Source of the DNA: a virus | Direction: 5' to 3' (one strand) | DNA: 27,568 bases | IMG/VR virus record: IMGVR_UViG_3300027985_000229 | Coordinates: 1 to 27,568 of that record | Part shown: in pieces, positions 17,112-24,557 of the stretch | Numbering within the stretch: position 1 is the first letter of the stretch | Layout: each line of letters opens with the position of its first letter | Translations under genes and position numbers: made by a program | The notes under the pieces: generated by a model | What the model was told of the DNA's origin: nothing | Databases searched by the model: none | What the model saw: only the letters and a program-made list of their open reading frames with translations

Positions 17112-17384
17112 ATGACACTACGCGAAAAGTTCGGGGGGCCCCTGCACGATAGGGGCCCCGCGTGCGGGGTGTGCGATTGGCTCGCCACCCTCACCGACCC
17201 CGACGATATTGCATACTCTGACAAAATTCTGTGGGACAAGATTTCGGCACGGCGGTACGAATTCCCGGCCGAAGAGGCGGCGCTACGGCTCGGTTACGGC
17301 GATGACGAGGGTATCCCCGTAGGGCGCAACGTGATTTCGACACACCGGAAGTACGGGCACCCTCGCCGAAAGGCTGACGAATGA
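17112..17384 (+). CDS. Small CxxC protein, possible DNA-binding
   Basis: A 90-residue protein with AAGGTGG before ATG 17112. It has a CGVC pair near residue 18, a long acidic helix, and a C-terminal segment with ISTHRKYGHPRRK, recalling a group of small actinophage proteins with a CxxC followed by a helix-turn-helix ending in a V-x-R/T-H-R pattern. Function is unknown. Its stop overlaps the exonuclease start as ATGA, so the two are probably translated together. Confidence 0.6.
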   Translation: MTLREKFGGPLHDRGPACGVCDWLATLTDPDDIAYSDKILWDKISARRYEFPAEEAALRLGYGDDEGIPVGRNVISTHRKYGHPRRKADE

Positions 17385-18205
17385 CTATCCGCGAAAATTA
17401 TGAGGAAGGCGTGCGCCGTCACCGGATGACAACTAAGGCGAACGTCTTTACTTGGGATATCGAAACCAAGCCGATGACCGGCTATTTCTTCCACCCTAAA
17501 GTGGAATACGTGACGCCCGACAAGATTATCGACCACGGCGGCATGCTGACGTGGGCAGGCAAATTCTACGGCGAGCGCACGATTCTCGACGCCGCGGAAT
17601 GGCGCGACGGCAAAGAGGAAATGGTGCGGGCGCTTTGGGATGCGCTCGACCGGGCCGATATCGTGGTCACTTTCAACGGCGACAAGTTCGACATTCGATA
17701 TACGAACGCCGAATTTATCGCGATGGGCCTGCCGAAGCCGAGCCCGTACAAATCGGTTGACCTACTGAAAATCGTTCGCACTCTCGCGATGCTCCCGTAC
17801 AACCGCATGGACGAGGTGGCCCGGTGGCTCGGGCTCCCGCGGAAGATGCACCACGAGGGGTTCGCGCTATGGCGCGCGGTGGTCGAAGGCGACGAGCGCG
17901 CGCGGGCGAAGATGCTTCGCTACAACCGGCAGGATATCCGCGTCACCGAGAGTATCTACGATGCGCTACGGCCGTGGATTCCCAACCATCCAAACCTAGG
18001 GCTATGGGCCGGTTCCGACGACGACGGCAACCCGGTTGAGGTGTGTTGCAATTGCGGTTCGGCTAACCTCACGCGGGGCGAGGCTGACACCCGCACGGCC
18101 CTAACGGGCTACGCGACGGTACGATGCGGGAAGTGCGGGGCTATCATGCGCCGCAACCATGTGCGCGAGCGCGTGAACCTACGACCTGTGAGGGGGACAA
18201 ATTGA
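17381..18205 (+). CDS. DnaQ/YprB-like 3'-5' exonuclease with zinc ribbon
   Basis: A 274-residue RNase H-fold exonuclease. ExoI is WDIE (D26, E28), ExoII is FNGDKFD (D101/D104) and ExoIII is YNRQD (Y181, D185), the full catalytic set of a two-metal nuclease. A C-terminal zinc ribbon uses C222-C225 and C249-C252. It would trim single-stranded or replicating DNA. Its place between a membrane protein gene and the endolysin is unusual, since such enzymes normally sit with replication genes. It starts in an ATGA overlap and ends in a TTGA overlap with the endolysin. Confidence 0.85.
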   Translation: MTIRENYEEGVRRHRMTTKANVFTWDIETKPMTGYFFHPKVEYVTPDKIIDHGGMLTWAGKFYGERTILDAAEWRDGKEEMVRALWDALDRADIVVTFNGDKFDIRYTNAEFIAMGLPKPSPYKSVDLLKIVRTLAMLPYNRMDEVARWLGLPRKMHHEGFALWRAVVEGDERARAKMLRYNRQDIRVTESIYDALRPWIPNHPNLGLWAGSDDDGNPVEVCCNCGSANLTRGEADTRTALTGYATVRCGKCGAIMRRNHVRERVNLRPVRGTN

Positions 18206-18945
18206 CACTTGTCAATCTATCGACGCCGGGGCGGCTGGAAGCCCCGGCCGCCGAGGGCTACGAGCGCGCAATCTTCGCGCTATGGCTGGCGCTCGACTTC
18301 GACGCGGGCACCACGGACTCGTGGCAGGCCGCCCGCACCTACGCCGAGCAAGTGAGCATCTTCCTCGCCCGGTACACGCCGCAAGCCGAGGGCGTGGGCC
18401 CGTACGGCGACGTTCGTTGGTTTAACGGCACGCGGTACGTGCGTACGAGCGACCTCGGCGCGGCCGCGATTCCCGGCACGTCGAATCACGGCACCGGCTA
18501 CGCGTGCGACTTCCAGAATCTAGGGAATTACGCAACGGCCCGCTGGAAGGCGGCCGACCCCATCCTACGGGATAATGGCTGGTCTAACGCGGAAGGCAAG
18601 AGCGTTGGCGAGCCGTGGCATTGGAATTACGCAACATCACGAGACAATCACAAGGGAGAGCCCGTGCCAACTATTCAGGAAATCGCCGAGGCCGTGTGGG
18701 ATGCGCCCTACAAGACCCCGAGCGCGCTCGTGGAAGTGCTCGGCGAGCAAACGACCATGAAGCGGCTTGTGGCATTCGCCGCCAATAACTCGCGCTCGGC
18801 GGTGCAGAATGCCGTCAAGAATCGCCAGGTGCTCCCCGAAAAGGTGGCCGCGGCGGTGGCCCCGTTCGTGGGCGATTCGGCGGCGACTCGCGCCGAGGTT
18901 GAGGCGGCCGTGCGCTCGGTGCTCGGCTCGCTAGACGACGAGTAG
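18202..18945 (+). CDS. Endolysin, M15-family peptidase
   Basis: A 247-residue cell-wall peptidase of the VanY / L-alanyl-D-glutamate peptidase type. SNHGTGYACD supplies zinc ligands H96 and D103; EPWHW supplies catalytic E137 and zinc ligand H140. After residue 155 a helical linker and C-terminal domain (TPSALVEVLGEQTTMKRL; VLPEKVAAAVAPFVG) may bind the wall or form oligomers. TTG 18202 overlaps the previous TGA and has GAGGGGG six bases upstream. Two copies of GAATTACGCAAC (18525 and 18624) occur in the coding sequence. Confidence 0.88.
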   Translation: MTLVNLSTPGRLEAPAAEGYERAIFALWLALDFDAGTTDSWQAARTYAEQVSIFLARYTPQAEGVGPYGDVRWFNGTRYVRTSDLGAAAIPGTSNHGTGYACDFQNLGNYATARWKAADPILRDNGWSNAEGKSVGEPWHWNYATSRDNHKGEPVPTIQEIAEAVWDAPYKTPSALVEVLGEQTTMKRLVAFAANNSRSAVQNAVKNRQVLPEKVAAAVAPFVGDSAATRAEVEAAVRSVLGSLDDE

Positions 18946-18947
18946 CC

Positions 18948-19451
18948 GTGGAGATTCTGCGGCCGCTCGACGGCGACCGTGGCAACACGTACGACGGCCG
19001 GAACCCCGCGCTCTCTATCACCGTCCACGAGACGGCTAACGAGGGCGCGGGGGCCGACGCCGCCGCGCACGCCCGGCTACAGGCGGGCGGCAACGTCCGC
19101 ACGGCCTCGTGGCATTGGTCCGTGGACTGTATCCGCGCGATTCAATCGTACGGGCACCGGGTGCAATGCTGGCATGCTGGCGACGGGGACGACCCGGACG
19201 GCGGCAACCTTACGAGCGTCGCCGTGGAGATTTGCGTTAACGCCGATGGCGACTACCGGCAAGCGCGCGCCAATGCGGCCGCGCTCGTGGGCGCTCTCAT
19301 GCGCCTGCTCGACGTGCCTGCCGAGCGCGTCTACCAACACGAACATTGGTCCGGCAAGGATTGCCCCGAGCGGCTACGCTCGTCCTGTGATGGCGCATCA
19401 TGGGCCGCGTTCGTCGCCGAGGCCGAGGCATCTAAGGAGGTGACATTGTGA
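18948..19451 (+). CDS. N-acetylmuramoyl-L-alanine amidase (Amidase_2)
   Basis: A 167-residue single-domain amidase that would cut the bond between glycan and stem peptide. VHETAN supplies H27, and QHEHWSGKDCP supplies H131, K137 and C139, the same 8-residue His-to-Cys spacing and Lys two before Cys as in T7 lysozyme. WHWSVD and SVAVEICVNADG are further family landmarks. There is no separate wall-binding domain. GTG 18948 is three bases after the endolysin stop; its end overlaps the holin start. Confidence 0.9.
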   Translation: MEILRPLDGDRGNTYDGRNPALSITVHETANEGAGADAAAHARLQAGGNVRTASWHWSVDCIRAIQSYGHRVQCWHAGDGDDPDGGNLTSVAVEICVNADGDYRQARANAAALVGALMRLLDVPAERVYQHEHWSGKDCPERLRSSCDGASWAAFVAEAEASKEVTL

Positions 19452-19669
19452 GGATTCGGATTCCGAAGGTAGCGACCGCGCTGGTGAAGGCGGCCGGAAT
19501 GCGCGCGTTGCGCACGTTCCTACAGGTGCTAATCCCGGCGCTCGGCGCTGGCGCTATCACCGAACTAGACTACATGGGCGGGCTCGGCATCGCGGCTGGC
19601 GCGGCGCTTATCTCGTTCCTGCAAGGCGTGCTCGTGGGGCTCCCCGAGGCTCCGGCCGACGAAACTTAA
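19448..19669 (+). CDS. Holin (r1t-like)
   Basis: A 73-residue membrane protein starting at GTG 19448 in a GTGA overlap, with AAGGAGGTG upstream. A basic N-terminus is followed by MRALRTFLQVLIPALGAGAI and, after a short turn, GIAAGAALISFLQGVLVGL, giving two hydrophobic segments and a short acidic tail. This matches small r1t-type holins, which open the membrane so that the endolysins reach the wall. Position right after the two lytic enzymes supports it. Confidence 0.85.
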   Translation: MRIRIPKVATALVKAAGMRALRTFLQVLIPALGAGAITELDYMGGLGIAAGAALISFLQGVLVGLPEAPADET

Positions 19670-19697
19670 CAACCCCTAAATACTAGGAGAAACGTAA

Positions 19698-20102
19698 ATG
19701 GCAACGACTCACTCGGATGCCGCCCAAAACGCCATTGCCAACGCGGTCGTTGACCTTATCGACGCGGGCACGGGTTCGGGCTACATCGAAATTCGCACGG
19801 GCTCGGCACCGGCCGACCCGGACACCGCGGCAACGGGCACCCTGCTCGTTACGCTCACGTTCTCGGCTACCGCGTTCGGCGATGCCTCGGGCGGCGTGGC
19901 GACGGCGGCGGCTATCGCTAGCGGGACCATCGTCGCGGACGGCACCGCGGGCTACGGCCGCGTGTATGACGGCGACGATAACCCCATCTTCGACGGGGCG
20001 TGCGGAACGTCGGGGGCTGAATTCAATTTCTCTTCCCTCTCGTTCCTCACCAACAACGAGGTCTCGCTCTCGTCGATGACCTACACGGTTCCGATTTCCT
20101 AA
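19698..20102 (+). CDS. Probable virion protein, beta-rich
   Basis: A 134-residue protein with TAGGAGAAA before ATG 19698. The sequence is Ala/Gly/Thr-rich and beta-rich (GYIEIRTGSAP; GTLLVTLTFSATAFG; VSLSSMTYTVPIS), a pattern seen in small structural proteins placed near tail-fibre genes in actinobacterial phages. I recognise the general type but no function. It may be a fibre-associated or decoration protein. Confidence 0.6.
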   Translation: MATTHSDAAQNAIANAVVDLIDAGTGSGYIEIRTGSAPADPDTAATGTLLVTLTFSATAFGDASGGVATAAAIASGTIVADGTAGYGRVYDGDDNPIFDGACGTSGAEFNFSSLSFLTNNEVSLSSMTYTVPIS

Positions 20103-20122
20103 GTTAACCAGGGGGTTTAGCA

Positions 20123-22765
20123 ATGTCCGAAACGCTGTATGCAACCTCGCATATCACGGGCTCTTGCTCGACCCCCGCGAACGCGAACGGGTCGCCCGAT
20201 GGCACATTCACGACCGACACGAGCAATACCTCGTGGGCGTCGCGATGGGCTATCGGCGACCCGTCCGGCGCGCTCGACACCGTAACGCAAACCATCACGG
20301 TTCGGGCCCGCAAGGATAGCGCGAGCGATTCGGGCCTACCGACGCTCACCGCGACGCTCTACGAAAACGGCAGTAGCGTCGCCACACTCTTTACGGCACA
20401 AGGTGTCCCGACCGATGGCTCGTATGTTGACCTGCAAGGGACGTTCAACGGTTCCGCGATTTCCGACGCGAGCGCGATTGAGGTCTACCTAGCCGCGACC
20501 GGTCACGGCACGGGCGGCAACAAGCGCACCATTCAGGTTGATTCCATCACGCTTACGGCGACCGTCGCCGCAATGACCCCCATCACGGGCACGAGCGCGC
20601 TCGACGGCCCGACCGGCGCGGCCGAGGCTACCGGCGCAATGGTTGTCCCCATCACGGGCACCGCGGCGGCCGATGGGCCCGCGGGCTCGGTGGAGCAGGC
20701 GGGCGGGTACGACACCCCGCAATTTACCAACATTGCCACAAACCCCAATTTTGAGGGCTCCGACCTTACGAATTGGCAACTAGACTCCACGACGCTATCG
20801 CGTCAACAAACCGACGTTCACCAGGGCGATTACAGCGGACACGTAGCCTATCCCGATACTCAATACTCGGCCGTCTGGTCGAAGGCCGATGCGTCTACGC
20901 TGTACCCGCTCGACCCGGACCAGGATTACTACCTGGGATTTTGGGGCAACTTCCCGAGCGGGCAACAACTCTGGTTTTCCGTCTACCAATACGATGCCTC
21001 GCTCGCATACCAGGCCCTCGCGCAAATCACGGCCGAGGGCACGGGCGCGTGGACGTTCTACGAGGTGGGGCAATTCACCCCGGCGAGCACGGCCGTATGG
21101 GGCAAAATTCTATGGGGCCGCCCGAATGCCACGGGCGCGTTCAACATGGAATTCGACCAAATCATGCTCGGCCCGGTCAACATTCTTGGCACGGGCGACG
21201 CCGACGCCGCCCCCGGCGCGGCGAGCGCGACGGGCGACGTAGCGGGGCAAGAGGACGAATACCTGTCGGGCTATGTGTCCGGCAATGTGCCGACGCCGAC
21301 CGCGGCGCTCGGGGCCCCCGATGGCTCGTTCACGACGCCGACCACGGCCGCGTGGGATTGCATGTGGGAGGTTGCCGACCCGGCCGGTACGCTCGACACG
21401 TCCGGCACCATCACATGCGTTTTCACCATGCGAAAGTCTGGCACGGGTGGAGCGCCGACCGTTAACGCGTTCGCCTATGATGGCACCACCTACGGCAAGG
21501 TGATTCTATCCACCATCGGCGCACCGGCTGACACTACGGATACGTTCGAGGTGCAAGGCACCTACGCGGCCTCGTACACGCCGACCGCGGCCGATATCCG
21601 GCTCTACATGACCGGCACCACGAGCGCGAGCACGACCATCCAGGTTGACGCGGTGCGGTTCGTCCTGCCCCTGGTGACGAGCAACGACGTTACCGGCACG
21701 GCCGCGCTCGACGGCGCGGCTGGCGCGGCGAGCGCTTCCGGTTCCATCACGGTTCCCGAGACGAGCGGCACAGCCGATGCGGACGGGCCCCCGGGCTCGG
21801 CATCGGCGAGCGGCACCGCGGCCCCCGTTGAGACGAGCGGCACGGCCGCGCTCGACGGGGTGCCCGGCTCGGCATCGGCCTCGGGCTCGTACGACGTGCC
21901 GAGCACGGACGGCACGAGCGCGCTCGACGGCTCGCCCGGCTCGGCGAGCGCGAGCGGCGCGTTCCTCACGTCCGGCACGGGCGAGGCTGACGGCCCGACC
22001 GGCTCGGCATCGGCAACGGGTGACACCGGGGCCCCGACGCTCGACGGCTCGGCGGCCCTCGCGGGCTCGCCCGGCTCGGCGAGCGCCACCGGCTCTATCA
22101 CGGTCCTAAGCACGAGCGGCACCGCCGACGTGGGCGGCCTCGTGGGCTCGGCGTGGGCCGACGCAACCGGCGCAACCGCGGGCACCGCGAGCGCGACCGG
22201 GGCCCCCGGCTCGGTGGTCGCGAGCGGTTCGCTCACGGTCCCGAGCACGACGGGCTCGGCATCGTTCGACGGCTCGACCGGCTCGGCATCGGCGACCGGC
22301 ACCAGCGGCGCGGGCGTCATCTCGGGCACCGGCTCGCTCGACGCGAGCGCGGGCACCGCGAGCGCGACCGGCGACATTTCGACACCTAGCGTCACCGGCT
22401 CGGCGACGACGGCCGGAATCGTGGGCGCGCTCGTCGCGCTCGGCGAGGCTGGCCCGGTCACGACGAGCGGCACGGCGACGGCCGCGGGCCTCGCGGGCTC
22501 GGTGGTCGCGAGCGGCGGCACGAGCGTTCCGACGCTCACCGGCTCGGCGGCCCTCGTGGCGGCCGTGGGCGGCGCGGCCGCGTACACGCTACAGGCCGAT
22601 GACCACACATTCACGGCGACGCTCGGCGCGCGGCTCTACGGGGCGACGCTCGGCGAGCGCCACTACGCGGCCGAGGCTCGGCGCGCATGGCTAGCGGCCC
22701 TGGGGTCGCGACGACACGAGGCCGACGAATTGGCTCGGCGATTTGAGGTAACCGCATGGCTGTAA
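20123..22765 (+). CDS. Large repeat-containing fibre / surface protein
   Basis: An 880-residue probable virion fibre. Residues 1-150 and about 377-515 are two copies of one beta-sandwich domain (shared PDGTFTT/PDGSFTT, a W-x3-W, LDT, RK, and TIQVD near the end), an internal duplication. Residues about 203-350 resemble a carbohydrate-binding module (NPNFEGSDLTNWQ; YYLGFWGNF). From about 520 to 816 lie some 13 imperfect 20-25-residue repeats (SGTAALDG, then GSASASG), with three more between the domains. The C-terminus is charged. It is highly Ser/Thr/Gly/Ala-rich. Confidence 0.72.
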   Translation: MSETLYATSHITGSCSTPANANGSPDGTFTTDTSNTSWASRWAIGDPSGALDTVTQTITVRARKDSASDSGLPTLTATLYENGSSVATLFTAQGVPTDGSYVDLQGTFNGSAISDASAIEVYLAATGHGTGGNKRTIQVDSITLTATVAAMTPITGTSALDGPTGAAEATGAMVVPITGTAAADGPAGSVEQAGGYDTPQFTNIATNPNFEGSDLTNWQLDSTTLSRQQTDVHQGDYSGHVAYPDTQYSAVWSKADASTLYPLDPDQDYYLGFWGNFPSGQQLWFSVYQYDASLAYQALAQITAEGTGAWTFYEVGQFTPASTAVWGKILWGRPNATGAFNMEFDQIMLGPVNILGTGDADAAPGAASATGDVAGQEDEYLSGYVSGNVPTPTAALGAPDGSFTTPTTAAWDCMWEVADPAGTLDTSGTITCVFTMRKSGTGGAPTVNAFAYDGTTYGKVILSTIGAPADTTDTFEVQGTYAASYTPTAADIRLYMTGTTSASTTIQVDAVRFVLPLVTSNDVTGTAALDGAAGAASASGSITVPETSGTADADGPPGSASASGTAAPVETSGTAALDGVPGSASASGSYDVPSTDGTSALDGSPGSASASGAFLTSGTGEADGPTGSASATGDTGAPTLDGSAALAGSPGSASATGSITVLSTSGTADVGGLVGSAWADATGATAGTASATGAPGSVVASGSLTVPSTTGSASFDGSTGSASATGTSGAGVISGTGSLDASAGTASATGDISTPSVTGSATTAGIVGALVALGEAGPVTTSGTATAAGLAGSVVASGGTSVPTLTGSAALVAAVGGAAAYTLQADDHTFTATLGARLYGATLGERHYAAEARRAWLAALGSRRHEADELARRFEVTAWL

Positions 22766-23019
22766 CGATTCCCCGCGAGTCTGACGAACTAGTGCCCGTC
22801 GTGGTGACGGTAGACGGCACCGCGGTTTCGTCCGGCGTGAAGTACGCGATTGTAGCGATGGGCACCAGGCCCACGACGTTTAGCGATGTATCGCTCGACG
22901 GCGACACGACCCTAGTCCCCGTGTCGGGGCTTGACCCCGGCTCGTACACGGTATGGATTCAGGTAACGGCCGGTTCCGAAGTCGCCGTGCTCGACGCGGG
23001 CCCGCTCTACATCACTTGA
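22756..23019 (+). CDS. Small beta-rich virion-type protein
   Basis: An 87-residue protein whose ATG lies inside the last codons of the fibre gene. It is a short beta-sandwich (ELVPVVVTVDGTAVSSGVKY; GSYTVWIQVTAGSEVAVLDAG) of the kind found as single-domain tail or fibre companions. It is the last gene before a strong terminator and so ends the late operon. No exact family was recognised. Confidence 0.62.
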   Translation: MAVTIPRESDELVPVVVTVDGTAVSSGVKYAIVAMGTRPTTFSDVSLDGDTTLVPVSGLDPGSYTVWIQVTAGSEVAVLDAGPLYIT

Positions 23020-23025
23020 CCCCCG

Positions 23026-23059
23026 CCCCCGGCTCCCCTCGTGGGGGCCGGGGGTTTTT
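23026..23059 (+). terminator. Intrinsic terminator ending the late operon
   Basis: CCCCCGGC (23026-23033) pairs with GCCGGGGG (23047-23054), the stem continuing through CCC/GGG to a short loop, and TTTTT follows (23055-23059). This is a textbook rho-independent terminator just after the stop at 23019. Confidence 0.92.
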
Positions 23060-23078
23060 CGCGTACCCCATAAAACTA

Positions 23079-23088
23079 TTAGCGCTAA
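23079..23088. promoter_or_regulatory. Palindrome TTAGCGCTAA
   Basis: A perfect 10-bp palindrome lies 11 bases upstream of the first accessory-gene promoter. A related sequence, GTTAGCGTTAAC, is at 27420-27431 in the right-hand control region. The placement suits an operator or activator site. Confidence 0.4.
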
Positions 23089-23099
23089 CAACTTTGGGG

Positions 23100-23151
23100 T
23101 TGCGCTCGGGCTCGCGCGGGTGCATTCTGGTGGTGAAAGAAGGTGAGCACG
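23100..23151 (+). promoter_or_regulatory. Promoter/start cassette 1
   Basis: TTGCGC (23100-23105), a 17-base spacer, then CATTCT (23123-23128), then GGTGGTGAAAGAAGG and the ribosome site leading to ATG 23152. The leader would be only about 16-20 bases. This is one of five similar cassettes in the right-end region. Confidence 0.65.
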
Positions 23152-23439
23152 ATGACCGCGACCCGGACCAGGAAGGTTACCGAGGAAGGCCGTTGCCGCG
23201 ACTGTGGCATGTGGGTTCGCTGGACCGAGGGGCGTTACGGCTGGTATCTGCAAGAGACCACCGCCCCCTACGAGAACGGCGCTCGCTACGGCCGGGGCTC
23301 GCACTCCCAGGCGGTTTGCGACCAGCGTTCGAACCGCGAGGCTCGCGAGGCTTACGAGCGTGAGTGCGCGGTTTACGCCGAAGCCGAGCGTTCGATGGCT
23401 TACGCCGACGCCTACGGCATCGACCCGCTCGACTACTAG
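23152..23439 (+). CDS. Small CxxC accessory protein
   Basis: A 95-residue hypothetical protein. A CRDC pair at residues 15-18 followed by WVRWTEGRYGWYL suggests a half zinc finger; further Cys at QAVCDQ and EREC could complete a metal site. The rest is charged and helical, with a Tyr/Asp-rich end. ATG 23152 is preferred over in-frame GTG 23143 because the latter lies within the ribosome site. It is the first gene of the accessory block and has its own promoter. Confidence 0.7.
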   Translation: MTATRTRKVTEEGRCRDCGMWVRWTEGRYGWYLQETTAPYENGARYGRGSHSQAVCDQRSNREAREAYERECAVYAEAERSMAYADAYGIDPLDY

Positions 23440-23485
23440 ACGCACAAAAGCCCCGGGCGACCCGGCCCCGGGCCCGCGGCCCCCG

Positions 23486-23511
23486 GCCGGTGGCGATTCG
23501 CTCCCACCGGC
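23486..23511 (+). terminator. Hairpin downstream of first accessory gene
   Basis: GCCGGTGG (23486-23493) and CCACCGGC (23504-23511) form an 8-bp stem with a 10-base loop in a very G+C-rich intergenic stretch. There is no T-tract, so terminator function is uncertain. Confidence 0.4.
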
Positions 23512-23543
23512 AGGGCTGGCCCTGAATTTCATATCGAACCACT

Positions 23544-23563
23544 AGGAAAGGAAGGCGAGCACG
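23544..23563 (+). promoter_or_regulatory. Start-associated sequence without clear promoter
   Basis: AGGAAAGGAAGGCGAGCACG before ATG 23564 is the translation half of the repeated cassette. Here GCG replaces the in-frame GTG of the other copies, showing that the ATG is the conserved start. I see no convincing -35/-10 pair upstream. Confidence 0.6.
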
Positions 23564-23794
23564 ATGCGCTCGACCGTTAACCAGAACCACCGCCGCGGCG
23601 ACTCGTGGACCGACGCCGAGGGCCGGTGGCACGTTGCCACCCGCGACCGCGACGAGGCCGTGCTCGAAATCGCGCTCGTCATGCAAGAGCGCGGCGAGGC
23701 GACCGACCACGACGAGGCGGTATCGTACGCCGAGGGCTACGTGCACGAATGCCTCGGCCGTCACGACGTGTACTGCGAAAACAGCGACCACTAA
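23564..23794 (+). CDS. Small acidic accessory protein
   Basis: A 76-residue hypothetical protein with the repeated start-associated sequence in front. It begins basic (MRSTVNQNHRRGDSW), continues with WHVATRDRDEAVLEIALVMQ and ends His/Cys/Asp-rich (YVHECLGRHDVYCENSDH), where His and Cys could bind metal. No family was recognised. The next gene starts 12 bases after its stop. Confidence 0.65.
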   Translation: MRSTVNQNHRRGDSWTDAEGRWHVATRDRDEAVLEIALVMQERGEATDHDEAVSYAEGYVHECLGRHDVYCENSDH

Positions 23795-23806
23795 GGGGCA
23801 GGAATC

Positions 23807-24028
23807 ATGACCGGGGACATTGGGCGAGAAATCGAATATGGGCTGGCGCGCGAGCGCGTGGGCCTCGCGGCGGCCGACCTGGCGAAAGCGCGACGGGCGT
23901 ACAGCATCGCGCAATGCGGGACCGACGCGACCGAGCAGGCCCTCGCGGGCATTTGGCTCGTTACCGCGATGGAAGAGCACGAGGAAGCGCACGCGGCCTA
24001 CCGCGAGCGCGCGGGTGAAAGCGCGTGA
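23807..24028 (+). CDS. Small helical accessory protein
   Basis: A 73-residue, almost wholly helical protein (ARERVGLAAADLAKARRAYS; AGIWLVTAMEEHEEAHAAY), probably a short coiled coil or helical hairpin. Ribosome site AAGGGGCAGG precedes ATG 23807. Its stop overlaps the GTG of a 53-codon gene (GTGA), so they form one translational unit with the gene at 23564. Function unknown. Confidence 0.62.
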   Translation: MTGDIGREIEYGLARERVGLAAADLAKARRAYSIAQCGTDATEQALAGIWLVTAMEEHEEAHAAYRERAGESA

Positions 24029-24186
24029 CGTACCCGCAAAACGAGCCCGACCCCATCGGGGCGAAATGTAAATCGGTGGCCGAGTTGTGCCAGGCCCTCG
24101 CGTGGGAAGATGCCGACGCCGAGGGGCTGGCGCTTGCGCTTGACACGCTCGCGAACGCGCGTATCGTTGGTGGTGAAAGGAAGTGA
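24025..24186 (+). CDS. 53-residue coupled small protein
   Basis: A short reading frame starting at GTG 24025 in a GTGA overlap, a coupling used elsewhere in this phage. It encodes MTYPQNEPDPIGAKC, then an Ala/Leu/Glu-rich helix (VAELCQALAWEDADAEGLAL), and ends at TGA 24184. The promoter and ribosome site of the next gene lie inside its last 16 codons, so its C-terminus (RIVGGERK) may be dictated by that cassette. Coding status rests on coupling and codon pattern. Confidence 0.5.
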   Translation: MTYPQNEPDPIGAKCKSVAELCQALAWEDADAEGLALALDTLANARIVGGERK

Positions 24187-24191
24187 GCACG
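24140..24191 (+). promoter_or_regulatory. Promoter/start cassette 2
   Basis: A consensus TTGACA (24140-24145), a 16-base spacer and TATCGT (24162-24167), then TGGTGGTGAAAGGAAG and ATG 24192. It lies within the 3' end of the preceding small gene. It has the best -35 of the set. Confidence 0.7.
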
Positions 24192-24482
24192 ATGACCACC
24201 ACGATTAGGGCCCAAGTCACCAGCAAGGGCATTACCGTTCACGCGGAATACTCGGGCGGCCCGTACGTCGAACTCTCGTACGGCTACGCCGGGGCCCCCG
24301 CATCGCACCCGCTGGAAGTTATCAACGTCTACGACTACGCAACCGGCACCATCGACCCCCGCACCGCGACCCGCAAGGGCGTGCGCGAGATTGTCGCCGA
24401 ATGGCTCGCCGACACCACGGACCCCGAGCAGGGCGGCGACCCCGACGCCCTCGCCCGCTACATGGCGAACGCCGCTTGGTAA
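24192..24482 (+). CDS. Accessory protein, beta-rich N-terminus
   Basis: A 96-residue hypothetical protein: TTTIRAQVTSKGITVHAEYS and YVELSYGYAG suggest a small beta sheet, followed by a helical C-terminal half (VREIVAEWLADTTDPEQ; DALARYMANAAW). It has its own promoter cassette upstream and a strong terminator 11 bases after the stop, making a single-gene transcription unit. ATG 24192 is preferred over in-frame GTG 24183. Confidence 0.68.
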   Translation: MTTTIRAQVTSKGITVHAEYSGGPYVELSYGYAGAPASHPLEVINVYDYATGTIDPRTATRKGVREIVAEWLADTTDPEQGGDPDALARYMANAAW

Positions 24483-24492
24483 GTCCCACCCG

Positions 24493-24525
24493 CCCCCGGC
24501 GCAATCCCGCGCCGGGGGCTTTTTT
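24493..24525 (+). terminator. Intrinsic terminator
   Basis: CCCCCGGCGC (24493-24502) and GCGCCGGGGG (24509-24518) form a perfect 10-bp stem with loop AATCCC, followed by CTTTTTT. This is a strong rho-independent terminator for the gene ending at 24482. Confidence 0.94.
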
Positions 24526-24529
24526 GCGC

Positions 24530-24557
24530 TTGCATTCGTCGGCTGGCGCGGTACTCT
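24530..24557 (+). promoter_or_regulatory. Promoter 3 with a long leader
   Basis: TTGCAT (24530-24535), a 16-base spacer and TACTCT (24552-24557), followed by GGTGGTG as in the other cassettes. Unlike them, the ribosome-site part is absent here, and about 157 bases separate the -10 from the next ATG (24715). Confidence 0.6.

Noticed and set aside
21690-22570. Repetitive DNA in the fibre gene as a possible mobile or CRISPR-like array
   Set aside because: The periodicity follows codons and encodes a continuous protein; units vary in length and sequence as protein repeats do.
23143-23151. In-frame GTG three codons before ATG in four start cassettes
   Set aside because: It lies within the ribosome site, leaving no spacing, and the copy at 23555 has GCG instead while keeping the ATG.
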